From: Clostridia bacterium
GTDB taxonomy: Bacteria > Bacillota_A > Clostridia > Christensenellales > Aristaeellaceae
Direction: 5' to 3'
Assembly: GCA_017530275.1 (NCBI GenBank)
Contig: JAFXMP010000112.1
Span: 1 to 22,434, forward strand
Length of the DNA stretch: 22,434 nt
The number at the start of each line of letters is the position of its first letter. Positions within the stretch are counted from its first letter, which is position 1. The notes under the pieces are model-generated. The model did not search any database. It saw nothing but the letters and a program-made list of their open reading frames with translations, and was not told the origin of the DNA. This document shows positions 14,298 to 21,627 of this stretch, piece by piece. The position numbers and the translations under genes are program-made.

Positions 14298-15130
14298 TCT
14301 TTGATTTCCTCCCCATCCCAGCACAGTACCCGGAGCTTTTCTCCGGGCGCCGTCAGGGTGATGATCCGTTCAAAAGCGCCCGGCCCCAGCAGGTTTTCCA
14401 TGCCCCGATGCCTACGGATATCCGAAAGGTCCCGGCCATGAATGGACGCCAATACTGTGATCCCGCATCGCAGGGCTTCCCCTATGGCTGCGGCGTCCTC
14501 TTCTCCGCCGATTTCATCTGCCGCCACAACCTGAGGGGCCATGGAGCGCACCAGAAGGCGCAAAGCGCTTTCCTTATGCATGCCGGTGATCACATCGGTC
14601 ATGGGACCAACGTCCAACTGAGGGGAGCCATCCCGGCAGGCGGCGATTTCGCCCCGTTCATCCGCGATCCCGACAGCCAGGCCCGATAGGCTGTGCAGCC
14701 TTACGAGATCCCGGAGCAATGTGGTTTTTCCCGCCCCCGGCGGCCCGGCGATCAGGGTGGAAAAGCCCCGGACAAGCGGGAAAACGCCCGTCCCCGCGCC
14801 TTTGATTTCATGGGCCAGACGCACGCACAGGCTGGTGATTTCCCAGAAGCCCCGGGGCCCCATCACGCCGCAAATGCCAAGCCGATGGCCGCCGGGCAGC
14901 GGCAGAAAGCCTTCGGTCAATTCCCGCTGCCGGGCCGCCATTTCGTATCCGCACAGGGCCTGCGCCGCCTGACTTACCTCCATGGGAGATAAAATATGCG
15001 TGCCCCGCCAGATTCCGCCCGGCTTTATCACCACCGCGGGCTGCCCTGGCCGCAGGCGCACTTCAAATGCTCTTTCCTGCCCGGAGGAAGTCCAGCCCGT
15101 TTCTCCGGGCACGATCAAGCGCCATTCCAT
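14294..15130 (-). CDS. spoIIIAA: Stage III sporulation protein AA (ATPase)
   Basis: A 278-aa P-loop ATPase related to secretion ATPases, proposed to power the SpoIIIA channel between mother cell and forespore. Walker A is AGPPGAGKTT (residues 128-137) and Walker B is VVAADE (201-206), followed by the sensor-like ASIHGRDLSDI. It is shorter than B. subtilis SpoIIIAA (307 aa), mainly at the N-terminus. A TAA lies 4 codons upstream of the ATG at 15130, so no longer start exists in frame. No Shine-Dalgarno site is evident and I could not place a sigma-E promoter convincingly in the 70 nt between this ATG and the terminator upstream. Confidence 0.92.
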   Translation of the reverse strand: MEWRLIVPGETGWTSSGQERAFEVRLRPGQPAVVIKPGGIWRGTHILSPMEVSQAAQALCGYEMAARQRELTEGFLPLPGGHRLGICGVMGPRGFWEITSLCVRLAHEIKGAGTGVFPLVRGFSTLIAGPPGAGKTTLLRDLVRLHSLSGLAVGIADERGEIAACRDGSPQLDVGPMTDVITGMHKESALRLLVRSMAPQVVAADEIGGEEDAAAIGEALRCGITVLASIHGRDLSDIRRHRGMENLLGPGAFERIITLTAPGEKLRVLCWDGEEIKD

Positions 15131-15200
15131 GTGAAATTCTTATGCCGGTACGATACGGGATAGAACATCATGGAAGCAGGGATTCAGCTTTCATCCAATT

Positions 15201-15227
15201 AAAAAATTTCCAGCCTTTAGCTGGAAA
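15201..15227 (-). terminator. Rho-independent terminator of the ybaK transcript
   Basis: On the minus strand TTTCCAGC (15227-15220), a 5-nt loop and GCTGGAAA (15214-15207) are followed by TTTTTT (15206-15201). It lies about 40 nt after the small basic protein gene and separates that unit from spoIIIAA. Confidence 0.9.
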
Positions 15228-15264
15228 CATGATGATGGCTAAGAATCGATACGAACCGATCGGT

Positions 15265-15435
15265 TTATTCCATGTCTTCATTTTTCAGGATACGGGATAC
15301 TTTTTTACGGTCATAGCGCTTTTTGCTGTCCACCGTGCGGGTGACGGGGGAAAAGGCCCAGGTTTTCCGGTTTTTGGCGGCCAGCAGTTTCCGGGCCCTT
15401 TTGCTCATTTTTTTGCGGGAAACGAATTTTTCCAT
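15265..15435 (-). CDS. Conserved small basic protein of unknown function
   Basis: A 56-aa, strongly basic protein: MEKFVSRKKMSKRARKLL, then KTWAFSPVTRTVDSKKRYDR and a short tail. The pattern of an N-terminal Lys/Arg helix, a W-x-F-x-P-V-T-R centre and an S-K-K-x-Y-x-R-K segment recalls small uncharacterised proteins I associate with other Clostridia; I know of no assigned function. RNA or ribosome binding is a guess from charge only. The ATG at 15435 overlaps the ybaK stop by one base (TAATG) and the upstream open frame lies inside ybaK, so the two genes are translationally coupled. A terminator follows directly. Confidence 0.75.
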   Translation of the reverse strand: MEKFVSRKKMSKRARKLLAAKNRKTWAFSPVTRTVDSKKRYDRKKVSRILKNEDME

Positions 15436-15905
15436 TATTCCCATCCTTTGCACACGTCCACCCATGTCGTGAAGGCAGAATACTTTTCCAGTTCGGGAAT
15501 GGTCAGTTCGATCGCGCTGTTGCTGCTGCCGCAGGCGGGGAAAACGGTTTCAAAGCGCTTGAGGGAGGCGTCTAAATAGACCTTCACGCCTTCCTTCACC
15601 GCAAAGGGACACACACCGCCCACCGCGTGGCCGATCAGGGAAAGGGTGTCCTCCGGGGACAGCATTTTGGCCTTGACGGCGAACTGGGCCTTGAATTTGG
15701 CGTTGTCCACTTTGGCGTCCCCGGCGGCTACCACCAGGATGGGTTCGCCGTTCACCGAAAAGGACAGGGATTTGGCGATGCGGCAGCCCTGGCAGCCCAG
15801 CGCTTCCGCCGCCAGCTCCACCGTGGCGCTGGAAACGGAGAATTCCCTGATCCGATCTTCCATGCCGTACTGCCGGAAAAAAGCCTTTACAATATCAATC
15901 GCCAT
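15435..15905 (-). CDS. ybaK: YbaK/EbsC-type aminoacyl-tRNA deacylase
   Basis: A 156-aa protein of the YbaK/ProX editing-domain family, which hydrolyses misacylated tRNAs such as Cys- or Ala-tRNAPro in trans. Visible landmarks: CRIAKSLSF with the conserved Lys, VAAGDAKVDNAKF, and SLIGHAVGGVCPFAV, followed by the closing strand VYLDASLKRF and a SSNSAIEL segment. Length is normal for the stand-alone family. An AGGAGG site lies 6 nt before the ATG at 15905. The substrate cannot be fixed from sequence alone. It heads a two-gene unit with the small basic protein. Confidence 0.88.
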   Translation of the reverse strand: MAIDIVKAFFRQYGMEDRIREFSVSSATVELAAEALGCQGCRIAKSLSFSVNGEPILVVAAGDAKVDNAKFKAQFAVKAKMLSPEDTLSLIGHAVGGVCPFAVKEGVKVYLDASLKRFETVFPACGSSNSAIELTIPELEKYSAFTTWVDVCKGWE

Positions 15906-15938
15906 AAGGGCCTCCTTGCGTGCATTTTATCGATGTTC

Positions 15939-15967
15939 ATTGTAGCAGAAAACGGGGATGAAAACAA
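15939..15967 (-). promoter_or_regulatory. Predicted promoter of ybaK
   Basis: Minus strand: TTGTTT (15967-15962), a 17-nt spacer and TACAAT (15944-15939), about 33 nt before the ATG. A good vegetative-type match. Confidence 0.7.
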
Positions 15968-15992
15968 TCGCCCCGCTGTTCCGATTGTGTAT

Positions 15993-16021
15993 AAAAAGTG
16001 GACCGCGGCGTTCCGCGGTCC
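15993..16021 (-). terminator. Terminator of the carbohydrate-binding protein gene
   Basis: Minus strand: GGACCGCGG (16021-16013), a 4-nt loop and CCGCGGTCC (16008-16000), followed by ACTTTTTA. A perfect 9-bp GC-rich stem 31 nt after the stop codon. Confidence 0.85.
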
Positions 16022-16051
16022 CGGATTACAGGAAGAATCAAATATTTGGGA

Positions 16052-17809
16052 TCAGAGGATACCGCCGCCGCCCAAGGTGCCGTCAAAGCCGCCGTCCTGA
16101 CCGGGCGTGCTGGCCTGGGGTTCGGGCGTCGCCGTCGCCTGGGGCTGCTGCTGATTCCTGCCCCCGCGTCCATCGTTGTTCCCGCCGCGTCCACCATTGC
16201 TGCCGCCAAAGCCGCCGCCAGGATAGCCGCCAAAGCCACCGAAGCTGCCGTTGGAAACGGCGCTGACGGTCACGCTGACATCGCCGCTGCCCGCGCTGAC
16301 AGTGTAGGTTTCGCCTGTCTTCAGACCCGGGCTGCTGATCACCACGCAGGAAAAGCTCTTTTCCACCGTGCCGGACAGGATCACATTGCCGTTTGCATCC
16401 TTCACCACGATTTCACTGCCCGCCGCACCGGACAGGTTGGTGAGGAAGGATACCTGGGTGGAGGCGGAGCCGAAGGTTTCCGCCATGCCCACGGCGCCCG
16501 CCGCGATGACCGTGCCGCCGTTCACTGTGATGGACCCGTTGGCGTCCAGCGCGCCGTTGGCTGCGTTGGTGGGGCCGGACACCACCACCGTGCCGCCGTT
16601 CACGATCAAATCGCCGTTGGAATCGATGCCGTCGCCGGAGGCGTTCACGTGTACATTGCCGCCGTTGATCACGATGCTGGAACCGTCGTTGGCGAACATA
16701 TCGTTCCAGCCAAAGCCGCTGGCATCGTTGCCGCCGGAGGAATTTATGCCGTCGTCGGAGGAAACCAGGGAAACGCTGCCGTCGTTAATGGTGATGGCGG
16801 CGGCCTCCAGGCCCTCGTAACTCTTGAGGATGGCGATATCGCCGCCGTTGATGGTCAGATCGCTGTCGGCATGCAGGGCGTCGTCGCCGGTGCTGATGGT
16901 CAGGGTACCGCCATACACGGTCACATTGGTGTCGGAATGCAGGGCGTCGTCCGCGGCGTCAATGGTCAGGGCGCCGCCCGCGATGGTCAGCACGCCGGTT
17001 GATTTGACGCCCTTCATGCTGTCGGTATCGGTATTGGCGGTGGCCGCGCCCCAGCCGCCCCGGCCGCCGGTGAACCTATCGTCGGTATGCACCGCGCCGT
17101 TGGACGATCCGCCGCCTGCGGTGAGGTCAAGCACGCCGCCTAAGATCATCACATAGCCTTTTATCGCCTCGTCCTTGTTCTTGCTTCTGATGGCGTCCTT
17201 TTGGGAAACGATAGTGAAACTGCCATCCGCCACGGCCACGCCGTCCTTGGCGTCGATGCCCCGGCCCTGGGCGGTGATTGTATAGGTGCCGGAAGCGAAT
17301 TTCACATCGTCCTTGCCTAAGATGCCGTGCTTGGTGGAAGTAACGGTCAGGCTGCCCGTGCCGTTGAACACGATATCGTCCCGGGCGTAAATGGCGGCGT
17401 CGATGTCGCTGTTTTCGTCAAAACCGGTAGATGCCAGGACGTTTTCTGTGCCATCGGCCAGGGTCACGAACACTTTGCCCGCGTTTTCCACCAGCAGAGC
17501 GGCGGAATTGGAGGAAGTGACGCTCACCCCGTTCAGCACCAGCTGCACCTTGTCGTCCTTGCCCGCGTTCACGGTGATGGCGCCGTCGTTCAGCGTGCCG
17601 GACAGGATATAGGTGCCTTCCGCGCTGATGGTCACGCTTTCAGACAGCGAGATAGAGGTCGCTTTGCTTTCCTTCCATTCGCCTGATAAGTCCCGTTTGG
17701 AAAAATAATCGTTCACATCCGGGGAAACGGCGCTTTCCGCCAGGGAGCAGCTCATGGCGGACACAGCCAATGAAAGAACCAGTGTCAGCGCGATCAGGAT
17801 TTTTTTCAT
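16052..17809 (-). CDS. Secreted carbohydrate-binding domain protein (Cthe_2159-like beta-helix)
   Basis: A 585-aa exported protein. The N-terminus has a signal peptide (MKKILIALTLVLSLAVSAMS) with a Cys at 21 that only loosely fits a lipobox. The body is made of short repeated strands of the type DDALHAD-DLTINGGDIAI and DDGINSSGG-SIVINGGNVHV, a right-handed beta-helix as in the Cthe_2159 family of Clostridia, whose founding member binds acidic plant polysaccharide. The repeats span roughly residues 60-440. An Ig-like segment follows, then a tail rich in Gly (FGGFGGYPGGGFGG), Asn-Arg-Gly, Gln and Pro. The ATG at 17809 is preceded by AAAGGAGA; the longer open frame lacks a site. No cell-wall sorting motif is seen. 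Upstream lies an unusual direct-repeat promoter, suggesting two-component control. Confidence 0.85.
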   Translation of the reverse strand: MKKILIALTLVLSLAVSAMSCSLAESAVSPDVNDYFSKRDLSGEWKESKATSISLSESVTISAEGTYILSGTLNDGAITVNAGKDDKVQLVLNGVSVTSSNSAALLVENAGKVFVTLADGTENVLASTGFDENSDIDAAIYARDDIVFNGTGSLTVTSTKHGILGKDDVKFASGTYTITAQGRGIDAKDGVAVADGSFTIVSQKDAIRSKNKDEAIKGYVMILGGVLDLTAGGGSSNGAVHTDDRFTGGRGGWGAATANTDTDSMKGVKSTGVLTIAGGALTIDAADDALHSDTNVTVYGGTLTISTGDDALHADSDLTINGGDIAILKSYEGLEAAAITINDGSVSLVSSDDGINSSGGNDASGFGWNDMFANDGSSIVINGGNVHVNASGDGIDSNGDLIVNGGTVVVSGPTNAANGALDANGSITVNGGTVIAAGAVGMAETFGSASTQVSFLTNLSGAAGSEIVVKDANGNVILSGTVEKSFSCVVISSPGLKTGETYTVSAGSGDVSVTVSAVSNGSFGGFGGYPGGGFGGSNGGRGGNNDGRGGRNQQQPQATATPEPQASTPGQDGGFDGTLGGGGIL

Positions 17810-17896
17810 TTCGGATTCTCCTTTGGCTTTTTTTGCAAATGGGATCAGCCGCGTGGCTGGATTGGTCTGCCTTGGCTTTTCCCACCTGACAAATAG

Positions 17897-17929
17897 AGTA
17901 TAGCACGCCATCCTTAAAGAAATCTTAAA
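17897..17929 (-). promoter_or_regulatory. Predicted response-regulator site and promoter (TTTAAG-N5-TTTAAG, 10 nt, TATACT)
   Basis: Minus strand: TTTAAG (17929-17924), ATTTC, TTTAAG (17918-17913), ten nt, then TATACT (17902-17897). No proper -35 box exists at the usual distance. Direct repeats with an 11-bp period placed 10 bp above the -10 are the arrangement known for CiaR in streptococci and related OmpR-family regulators, which activate such promoters. The gene start is 88 nt further on. No regulator gene is in the window. In the stretch between here and tldD (17930-18055) I see no convincing promoter for tldD. Confidence 0.65.
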
Positions 17930-18055
17930 TAAAATGAGAATTTTTAGCTTATCCATCCTGCCGGTTGAAGCAGGAAAACAACTGCGCCGCGTCGAAAACA
18001 CAAAAAAGCCTAAAGACGGGCAAAATCACCAACGAACCCGATAAAAGGAGGAGCT

Positions 18056-19441
18056 ATGATCGCAGATATCATCACCCCGCAGGCAAAATTTTTTGCCCAG
18101 GGGGTACAAAGCGTGCTGCGGGGCCATGAAAACCGGTCCCGGCGCGTGGTGCTGCTGAAAGGAAACTTAGTGCAGAACAGCCGAAGCGAAAGCCGGGGCA
18201 TCAGTGCGCGGGTCACCAAAAACGGCCGGTACGGCTTTTCTTCCGTGGCCTCTTACACGGAGAAGGACGCGGAAGCGGTGCTGAAAGCCGCCACGGAAAA
18301 CGCCCTGTTCCTGGATCAGCGGGGTGTCTCTCCCCGCAGAACTTATCCCGCCTTGACATCTGGCGTGATTCCCGCCTGCCGCCCCATCGTGGACACCGAG
18401 CAGAAGCGCATCATCGAAGCCTGCCAGGCCATCGACAGCTATGTGAACACCAAATACCCGGACCTGCTCAGCCGCACAGTGGTCTATTCCGAGGATTCCC
18501 AGGATAAGATCATCCTGACCTCCGACGCGGCCAGCGGCCACGTCACCTATCCCCGGTGCTACTTCTACGTGATGATGTCCGCCGAAAGCAAAAGCGGCGC
18601 GCCGGTGGAGCTGTTCAAAGCCTTTGGCGGCGCGGGCAGCTTTGACGACAATTTTGCCGATCTTTCGGCGGTCTATCCCGGCATTGACGAGCTGCACGCC
18701 CACCTCATGAACAAAAAAGAGGGCGTGTACGCCGAGGCGGGGAACAAGACCGTCATTTTGGGCGGCATGATGGGCGGCATGCTGGCCCATGAGGCCGTGG
18801 GCCACACCGTGGAAGCCGATCTGGTGCTGGGCGGCAGCGTGGCGGGGCCCAACCTGCACAAGCCCGTGGCCTCCGAAATGGTGACGCTGGTAGACTTCGC
18901 CGGGGAAGCCTTCGGCCAGCCCGCCCCGCTGCCCGTGTACCTGGACGACGAGGGCACCTTGGCCAAGGACGCCGTGCTGATCAAAGACGGCATCCTGACC
19001 GGCTATATGAACAGCCGGGAAACCGCCGCCCACTTTGGCGCGGAACCTCTGGGCAATGCAAGGGCCTGGAATTTCAACGACGAACCTCTGATCCGCATGC
19101 GGAATACCTGCATCTTACCGGGAAAAAATACCTTGGACGAGATGATCGCCTCCATCGACGACGGCTATTACCTGATCGACAGCTCTAACGGCCAGGCGGA
19201 CCTGACCGGCGAATTCATGTTCGGCGTGTCCCTGGGCTATGAAATCAAGCATGGCAAGCTGGGCAAGGCCCTTTTGGATACCACTGTTTCCGGCGTCGCC
19301 TTTGAGATGCTCAAAACCGTGGACATGCTGTCCGACAAGGTGGTCTGGTCTTCCAGCGGCTTCTGCGGCAAAAAGCAGCCCATGCCCGTAGGCATGGGCG
19401 GCCCGGACATGCGCTGCCGCATCACCATCGGCGGACGCTGA
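18056..19441 (+). CDS. tldD: TldD-family metalloprotease subunit
   Basis: A 461-aa TldD. The zinc-binding motif HEAVGHTVE is at residues 245-253, the HExxxH signature that distinguishes the catalytic TldD from its partner. The C-terminal half shows the conserved VYLDDEGTLAKDAVLIKDG, TGYMNSRETA and GFCGKKQPMPVGMGGP blocks. An AGGAGG site lies 4 nt before the ATG. Known relatives form a TldD/TldE heterodimer that degrades unfolded peptides and, in some bacteria, removes leader peptides from ribosomal peptides such as microcin B17. The partner gene follows after 16 nt. No RiPP precursor or modification enzyme was found nearby, so a general peptide-degrading role is as likely. Confidence 0.92.
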   Translation: MIADIITPQAKFFAQGVQSVLRGHENRSRRVVLLKGNLVQNSRSESRGISARVTKNGRYGFSSVASYTEKDAEAVLKAATENALFLDQRGVSPRRTYPALTSGVIPACRPIVDTEQKRIIEACQAIDSYVNTKYPDLLSRTVVYSEDSQDKIILTSDAASGHVTYPRCYFYVMMSAESKSGAPVELFKAFGGAGSFDDNFADLSAVYPGIDELHAHLMNKKEGVYAEAGNKTVILGGMMGGMLAHEAVGHTVEADLVLGGSVAGPNLHKPVASEMVTLVDFAGEAFGQPAPLPVYLDDEGTLAKDAVLIKDGILTGYMNSRETAAHFGAEPLGNARAWNFNDEPLIRMRNTCILPGKNTLDEMIASIDDGYYLIDSSNGQADLTGEFMFGVSLGYEIKHGKLGKALLDTTVSGVAFEMLKTVDMLSDKVVWSSSGFCGKKQPMPVGMGGPDMRCRITIGGR

Positions 19442-19457
19442 GGAAGGGGGCAGAAAA

Positions 19458-20756
19458 ATGTACGATATCAAGCAGATTTCCCAAAAACTGGACGCGCTGC
19501 TGAAGGAAAAGGGCGTGCAGGTGTACGAGCACTGCGTATCCGAAAGCGAAAAGCAGGAGCTGAACACCGAAAAGGCGGACTTTAACCTGTTCCGCACCAT
19601 CTTTGATAACGGCGTATCGGTCACTGTGATTCTGGACGGGAAGAAAGGTTCCGCTTCCGGCAACGATCTGAGCGACGAGGGCCTGGAAAAGGCCGTCTCG
19701 GACGCGATTTTAGGCGCGGAATCCTCCGTAGTGGACGAAGCCAACGCCATCGCGGAGCGGCAGGAACCGGAGGCGTTCCAGTCCGGCTGCTGGGAAGCCG
19801 ATATGCCCCGGTTCTACGACAGCCTGAAAGCCATGATGGATACCATGGCCAAGGATTATCCCAAGGTGAACCTGATGACGCTGATCGGGGATCATACCCG
19901 CTATCACGTATATTACGTCAACTCCAACGGCACCCGGTTTGAAAATTCCAACGGTTTGTACCATGTGAGCATCGAAATGTCCGGCTCCGACGGGGAAAAG
20001 AACACCGGCCTGGATTATACCGGCTTCTGCACAAAGGATCTGGACACGCCATTGATCGAGCAGGGCAGCGTAAAGCAGCATTTGGAAGCCACCGAAAAGA
20101 GCCTGAACAGCGTACCCCTGCCGGGCAAATTCGAGGGCACGGTGATCTTCACCCCGGACTGCCTGGGAGAGTTCACGTATATGCTGGCCAGCAACTACAT
20201 CATGGGCGGCGTGATCATGAACGGCACCAGCCAGTGGCTGGAGAAGGTGGGCCAGCAGGTGGCCAGCGATAAGATCACCGTTTCCCTGAAAGCCCAGGAC
20301 GACCGCATCGCCGACCTGCAGCCCTTCACGGGGGATGGCTACAAGGCCGAAAACGTGACCGTCATTGAAAAGGGCGTGCTGAACTGCTTCCTGCTGAACC
20401 TGTACGCCGCCAGGAAAACCGGCAAGCCCGTGGTCAAGAATACCAGCTTCGCCATGGTCATCGAAAACGGCGACACACCCCTCAAGGACATGATCGCATC
20501 CGTGGACAAGGGCCTCATCGTGGGCGGCTTCTCCGGCGGCGAACCGGGGGCCAACGGCGAGTTTTCCGGCGTGGCGAAAAACAGCTTCTATGTGGAAAAC
20601 GGCAAGATCGTGGGCGCGGTGACCGAAACCATGATCAACGGCAATTTGGAACAGGTGTTCAAAAACGTGATCGCCGTATCCAGGGAACAGGTCTGCGACG
20701 GCGGCAGCGTGCTGCCCTGGCTGGCCTGCGGCGGGATCGTGATTTCGGGGAAATAA
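19458..20756 (+). CDS. pmbA: TldE/PmbA-family protein, partner of TldD
   Basis: A 432-aa protein of the TldD/PmbA fold without the HExxxH zinc motif, as expected for the noncatalytic TldE subunit. Landmarks are DNGVSVTVILDGKKGSASGN, the central VPLPGKFEGTVIFTPDCLGE, GDGYKAENVTVIEKGVLN and the C-terminal VGGFSGGEPGANGEFSGV followed by SFYVENGKIVGAVTETMING. It begins 16 nt after tldD with an AAGGGGG site and ends shortly before a strong terminator, so the two form a closed two-gene operon. Confidence 0.9.
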   Translation: MYDIKQISQKLDALLKEKGVQVYEHCVSESEKQELNTEKADFNLFRTIFDNGVSVTVILDGKKGSASGNDLSDEGLEKAVSDAILGAESSVVDEANAIAERQEPEAFQSGCWEADMPRFYDSLKAMMDTMAKDYPKVNLMTLIGDHTRYHVYYVNSNGTRFENSNGLYHVSIEMSGSDGEKNTGLDYTGFCTKDLDTPLIEQGSVKQHLEATEKSLNSVPLPGKFEGTVIFTPDCLGEFTYMLASNYIMGGVIMNGTSQWLEKVGQQVASDKITVSLKAQDDRIADLQPFTGDGYKAENVTVIEKGVLNCFLLNLYAARKTGKPVVKNTSFAMVIENGDTPLKDMIASVDKGLIVGGFSGGEPGANGEFSGVAKNSFYVENGKIVGAVTETMINGNLEQVFKNVIAVSREQVCDGGSVLPWLACGGIVISGK

Positions 20757-20782
20757 TCTATCTGACGGCACGAATGATAATG

Positions 20783-20814
20783 GGCTATTGCAGTAACTGC
20801 GGTAGCCTCTTTTT
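20783..20814 (+). terminator. Rho-independent terminator of tldD-pmbA
   Basis: GGCTATTGCAG (20783-20793), loop TAA and CTGCGGTAGCC (20797-20807) form an 11-bp stem with two G-U pairs, followed by TCTTTTT. Confidence 0.9.
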
Positions 20815-20835
20815 AGTTGAACTCTTTTTTAACAC

Positions 20836-20864
20836 TTGACATTACGTAAAAAATTATGTAAAAT
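20836..20864 (+). promoter_or_regulatory. hicAB promoter with overlapping candidate operator
   Basis: A perfect TTGACA (20836-20841), a 17-nt spacer and TAAAAT (20859-20864) form a strong promoter. The spacer and the -10 carry two near-identical 11-mers, ATTACGTAAAA (20841-20851) and ATTATGTAAAA (20853-20863), 12 nt apart; the first contains the palindrome TTACGTAA. A ribbon-helix-helix HicB dimer bound there would block the polymerase. Operator function is inferred. Confidence 0.75.
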
Positions 20865-20888
20865 AATCATGCGGAGGAGAAAGGATGG

Positions 20889-21092
20889 GTGTGCGTGAAA
20901 AGAAAAATACTGATTAAAAAGTTAGAAGCCGCAGGGTATCAATGGGCAAGGGAAGGCGATCACACCACCATGTACAAGCCCGGCGTACCCAAGAATCAGC
21001 TGCCCCTTCGCGGGCTGATTCAGATTCCCCGTCATGTTGAAATCAACGAGATCACCGCGCAGGAGATTCTCAAACAAGCTGGGATAAAATAA
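20889..21092 (+). CDS. hicA: HicA-type mRNA interferase toxin
   Basis: A 67-aa HicA toxin, a small double-stranded-RNA-binding-fold ribonuclease that cleaves mRNA until bound by HicB. The core reads LIKKLEAAGYQWAREGDHTT with the catalytic His at residue 25, then QIPRHVEINEITAQEILKQAG, the usual C-terminal helix. The central loop (PGVPKNQLPLRGLI) is somewhat longer than usual. The start is GTG at 20889, with AAAGG just upstream and GGAGG at 20873-20877; GTG 20895 two codons later fits the family N-terminus (VKRKILIKKLE) equally well. A 10-codon ATG frame at 20885 is not coding. Confidence 0.85.
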   Translation: MCVKRKILIKKLEAAGYQWAREGDHTTMYKPGVPKNQLPLRGLIQIPRHVEINEITAQEILKQAGIK

Positions 21093-21121
21093 TAGAATAA
21101 ACAGTATCATAAAAAGAGTTC

Positions 21122-21138
21122 ATGTGCGTTTCGCACAT
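21122..21138 (+). other. Small hairpin between hicA and hicB
   Basis: ATGTGCG (21122-21128), TTT, CGCACAT (21132-21138): a perfect 7-bp stem in the 71-nt gap between toxin and antitoxin genes. There is no U-run, so it is not a standard terminator. It may affect message stability or processing between the two cistrons; this is inference. Confidence 0.5.
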
Positions 21139-21163
21139 ATGATTATTTGAAGGAGGAAACAAG

Positions 21164-21553
21164 ATGAAAAAGGAGGTATACCTTGCGCGGGTCATCAAGG
21201 CCAATGACGGCTGGTACGCGATCGATTTTCCCGATCTTCCGGGTACGCATGCCCAATGCAAGAATTTGTCTGACGTTCAAAAAGAAGCGGAAGAATCGCT
21301 GTGCAGCTTTCTGATGGTGGCAAAAGCTGTGGGAGAGGAAATCTCTGGCCCGTCTTCCACAATTGAATTGAAGGACGGCGAAATGGCGGTCATTGTTACC
21401 GCAGATTTGGAAGCCTATCAGAAAAAGCATGATACAAAGCCCATCCGGAAAACCGTATCTATCCCCCAATGGATGGTGGACGGCGCGGAAAGAAAAGGGC
21501 TGTCTCTTTCCAAAGTCCTTCAGGAATCGCTTTCTGTCCGGTTGGCGGATTGA
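21164..21553 (+). CDS. hicB: HicB-type antitoxin with ribbon-helix-helix domain
   Basis: A 129-aa HicB antitoxin. Residues 1-80 form the degraded RNase H-like fold that binds HicA (YLARVIKANDGWYAIDFPDL, then PGTHAQCKNLSDVQKEAEES). Residues about 93-129 (RKTVSIPQWMVDGAERKGLS, then SKVLQESLSVRL) are a ribbon-helix-helix DNA-binding domain, the kind that represses its own promoter. An AAGGAGGA site lies 6 nt from the ATG. The toxin gene precedes it, the common hicA-hicB order, with a gap of 71 nt. Confidence 0.88.
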   Translation: MKKEVYLARVIKANDGWYAIDFPDLPGTHAQCKNLSDVQKEAEESLCSFLMVAKAVGEEISGPSSTIELKDGEMAVIVTADLEAYQKKHDTKPIRKTVSIPQWMVDGAERKGLSLSKVLQESLSVRLAD

Positions 21554-21571
21554 TATATCAAAAATATGAAA

Positions 21572-21599
21572 CCCCCGGCCTCTTTTCGGAAGCCGGGGG
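21572..21599. terminator. Shared terminator between hicB and groEL
   Basis: CCCCCGGC (21572-21579) and GCCGGGGG (21592-21599) pair around a 12-nt loop that itself can pair partly. On the plus strand it is followed by CATATTTTTCTTC; on the minus strand by TTTCATATTTTTG. It can serve both convergent units. Confidence 0.8.
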
Positions 21600-21627
21600 G
21601 CATATTTTTCTTCTATGGTTTATACGA

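Noticed and set aside
15998..17002. Long plus-strand frame of 334 codons opposite the beta-helix protein.
   Set aside because: Antisense reading of the repetitive beta-helix gene; its Val/Ala/Gly repeats mirror the sense repeats.
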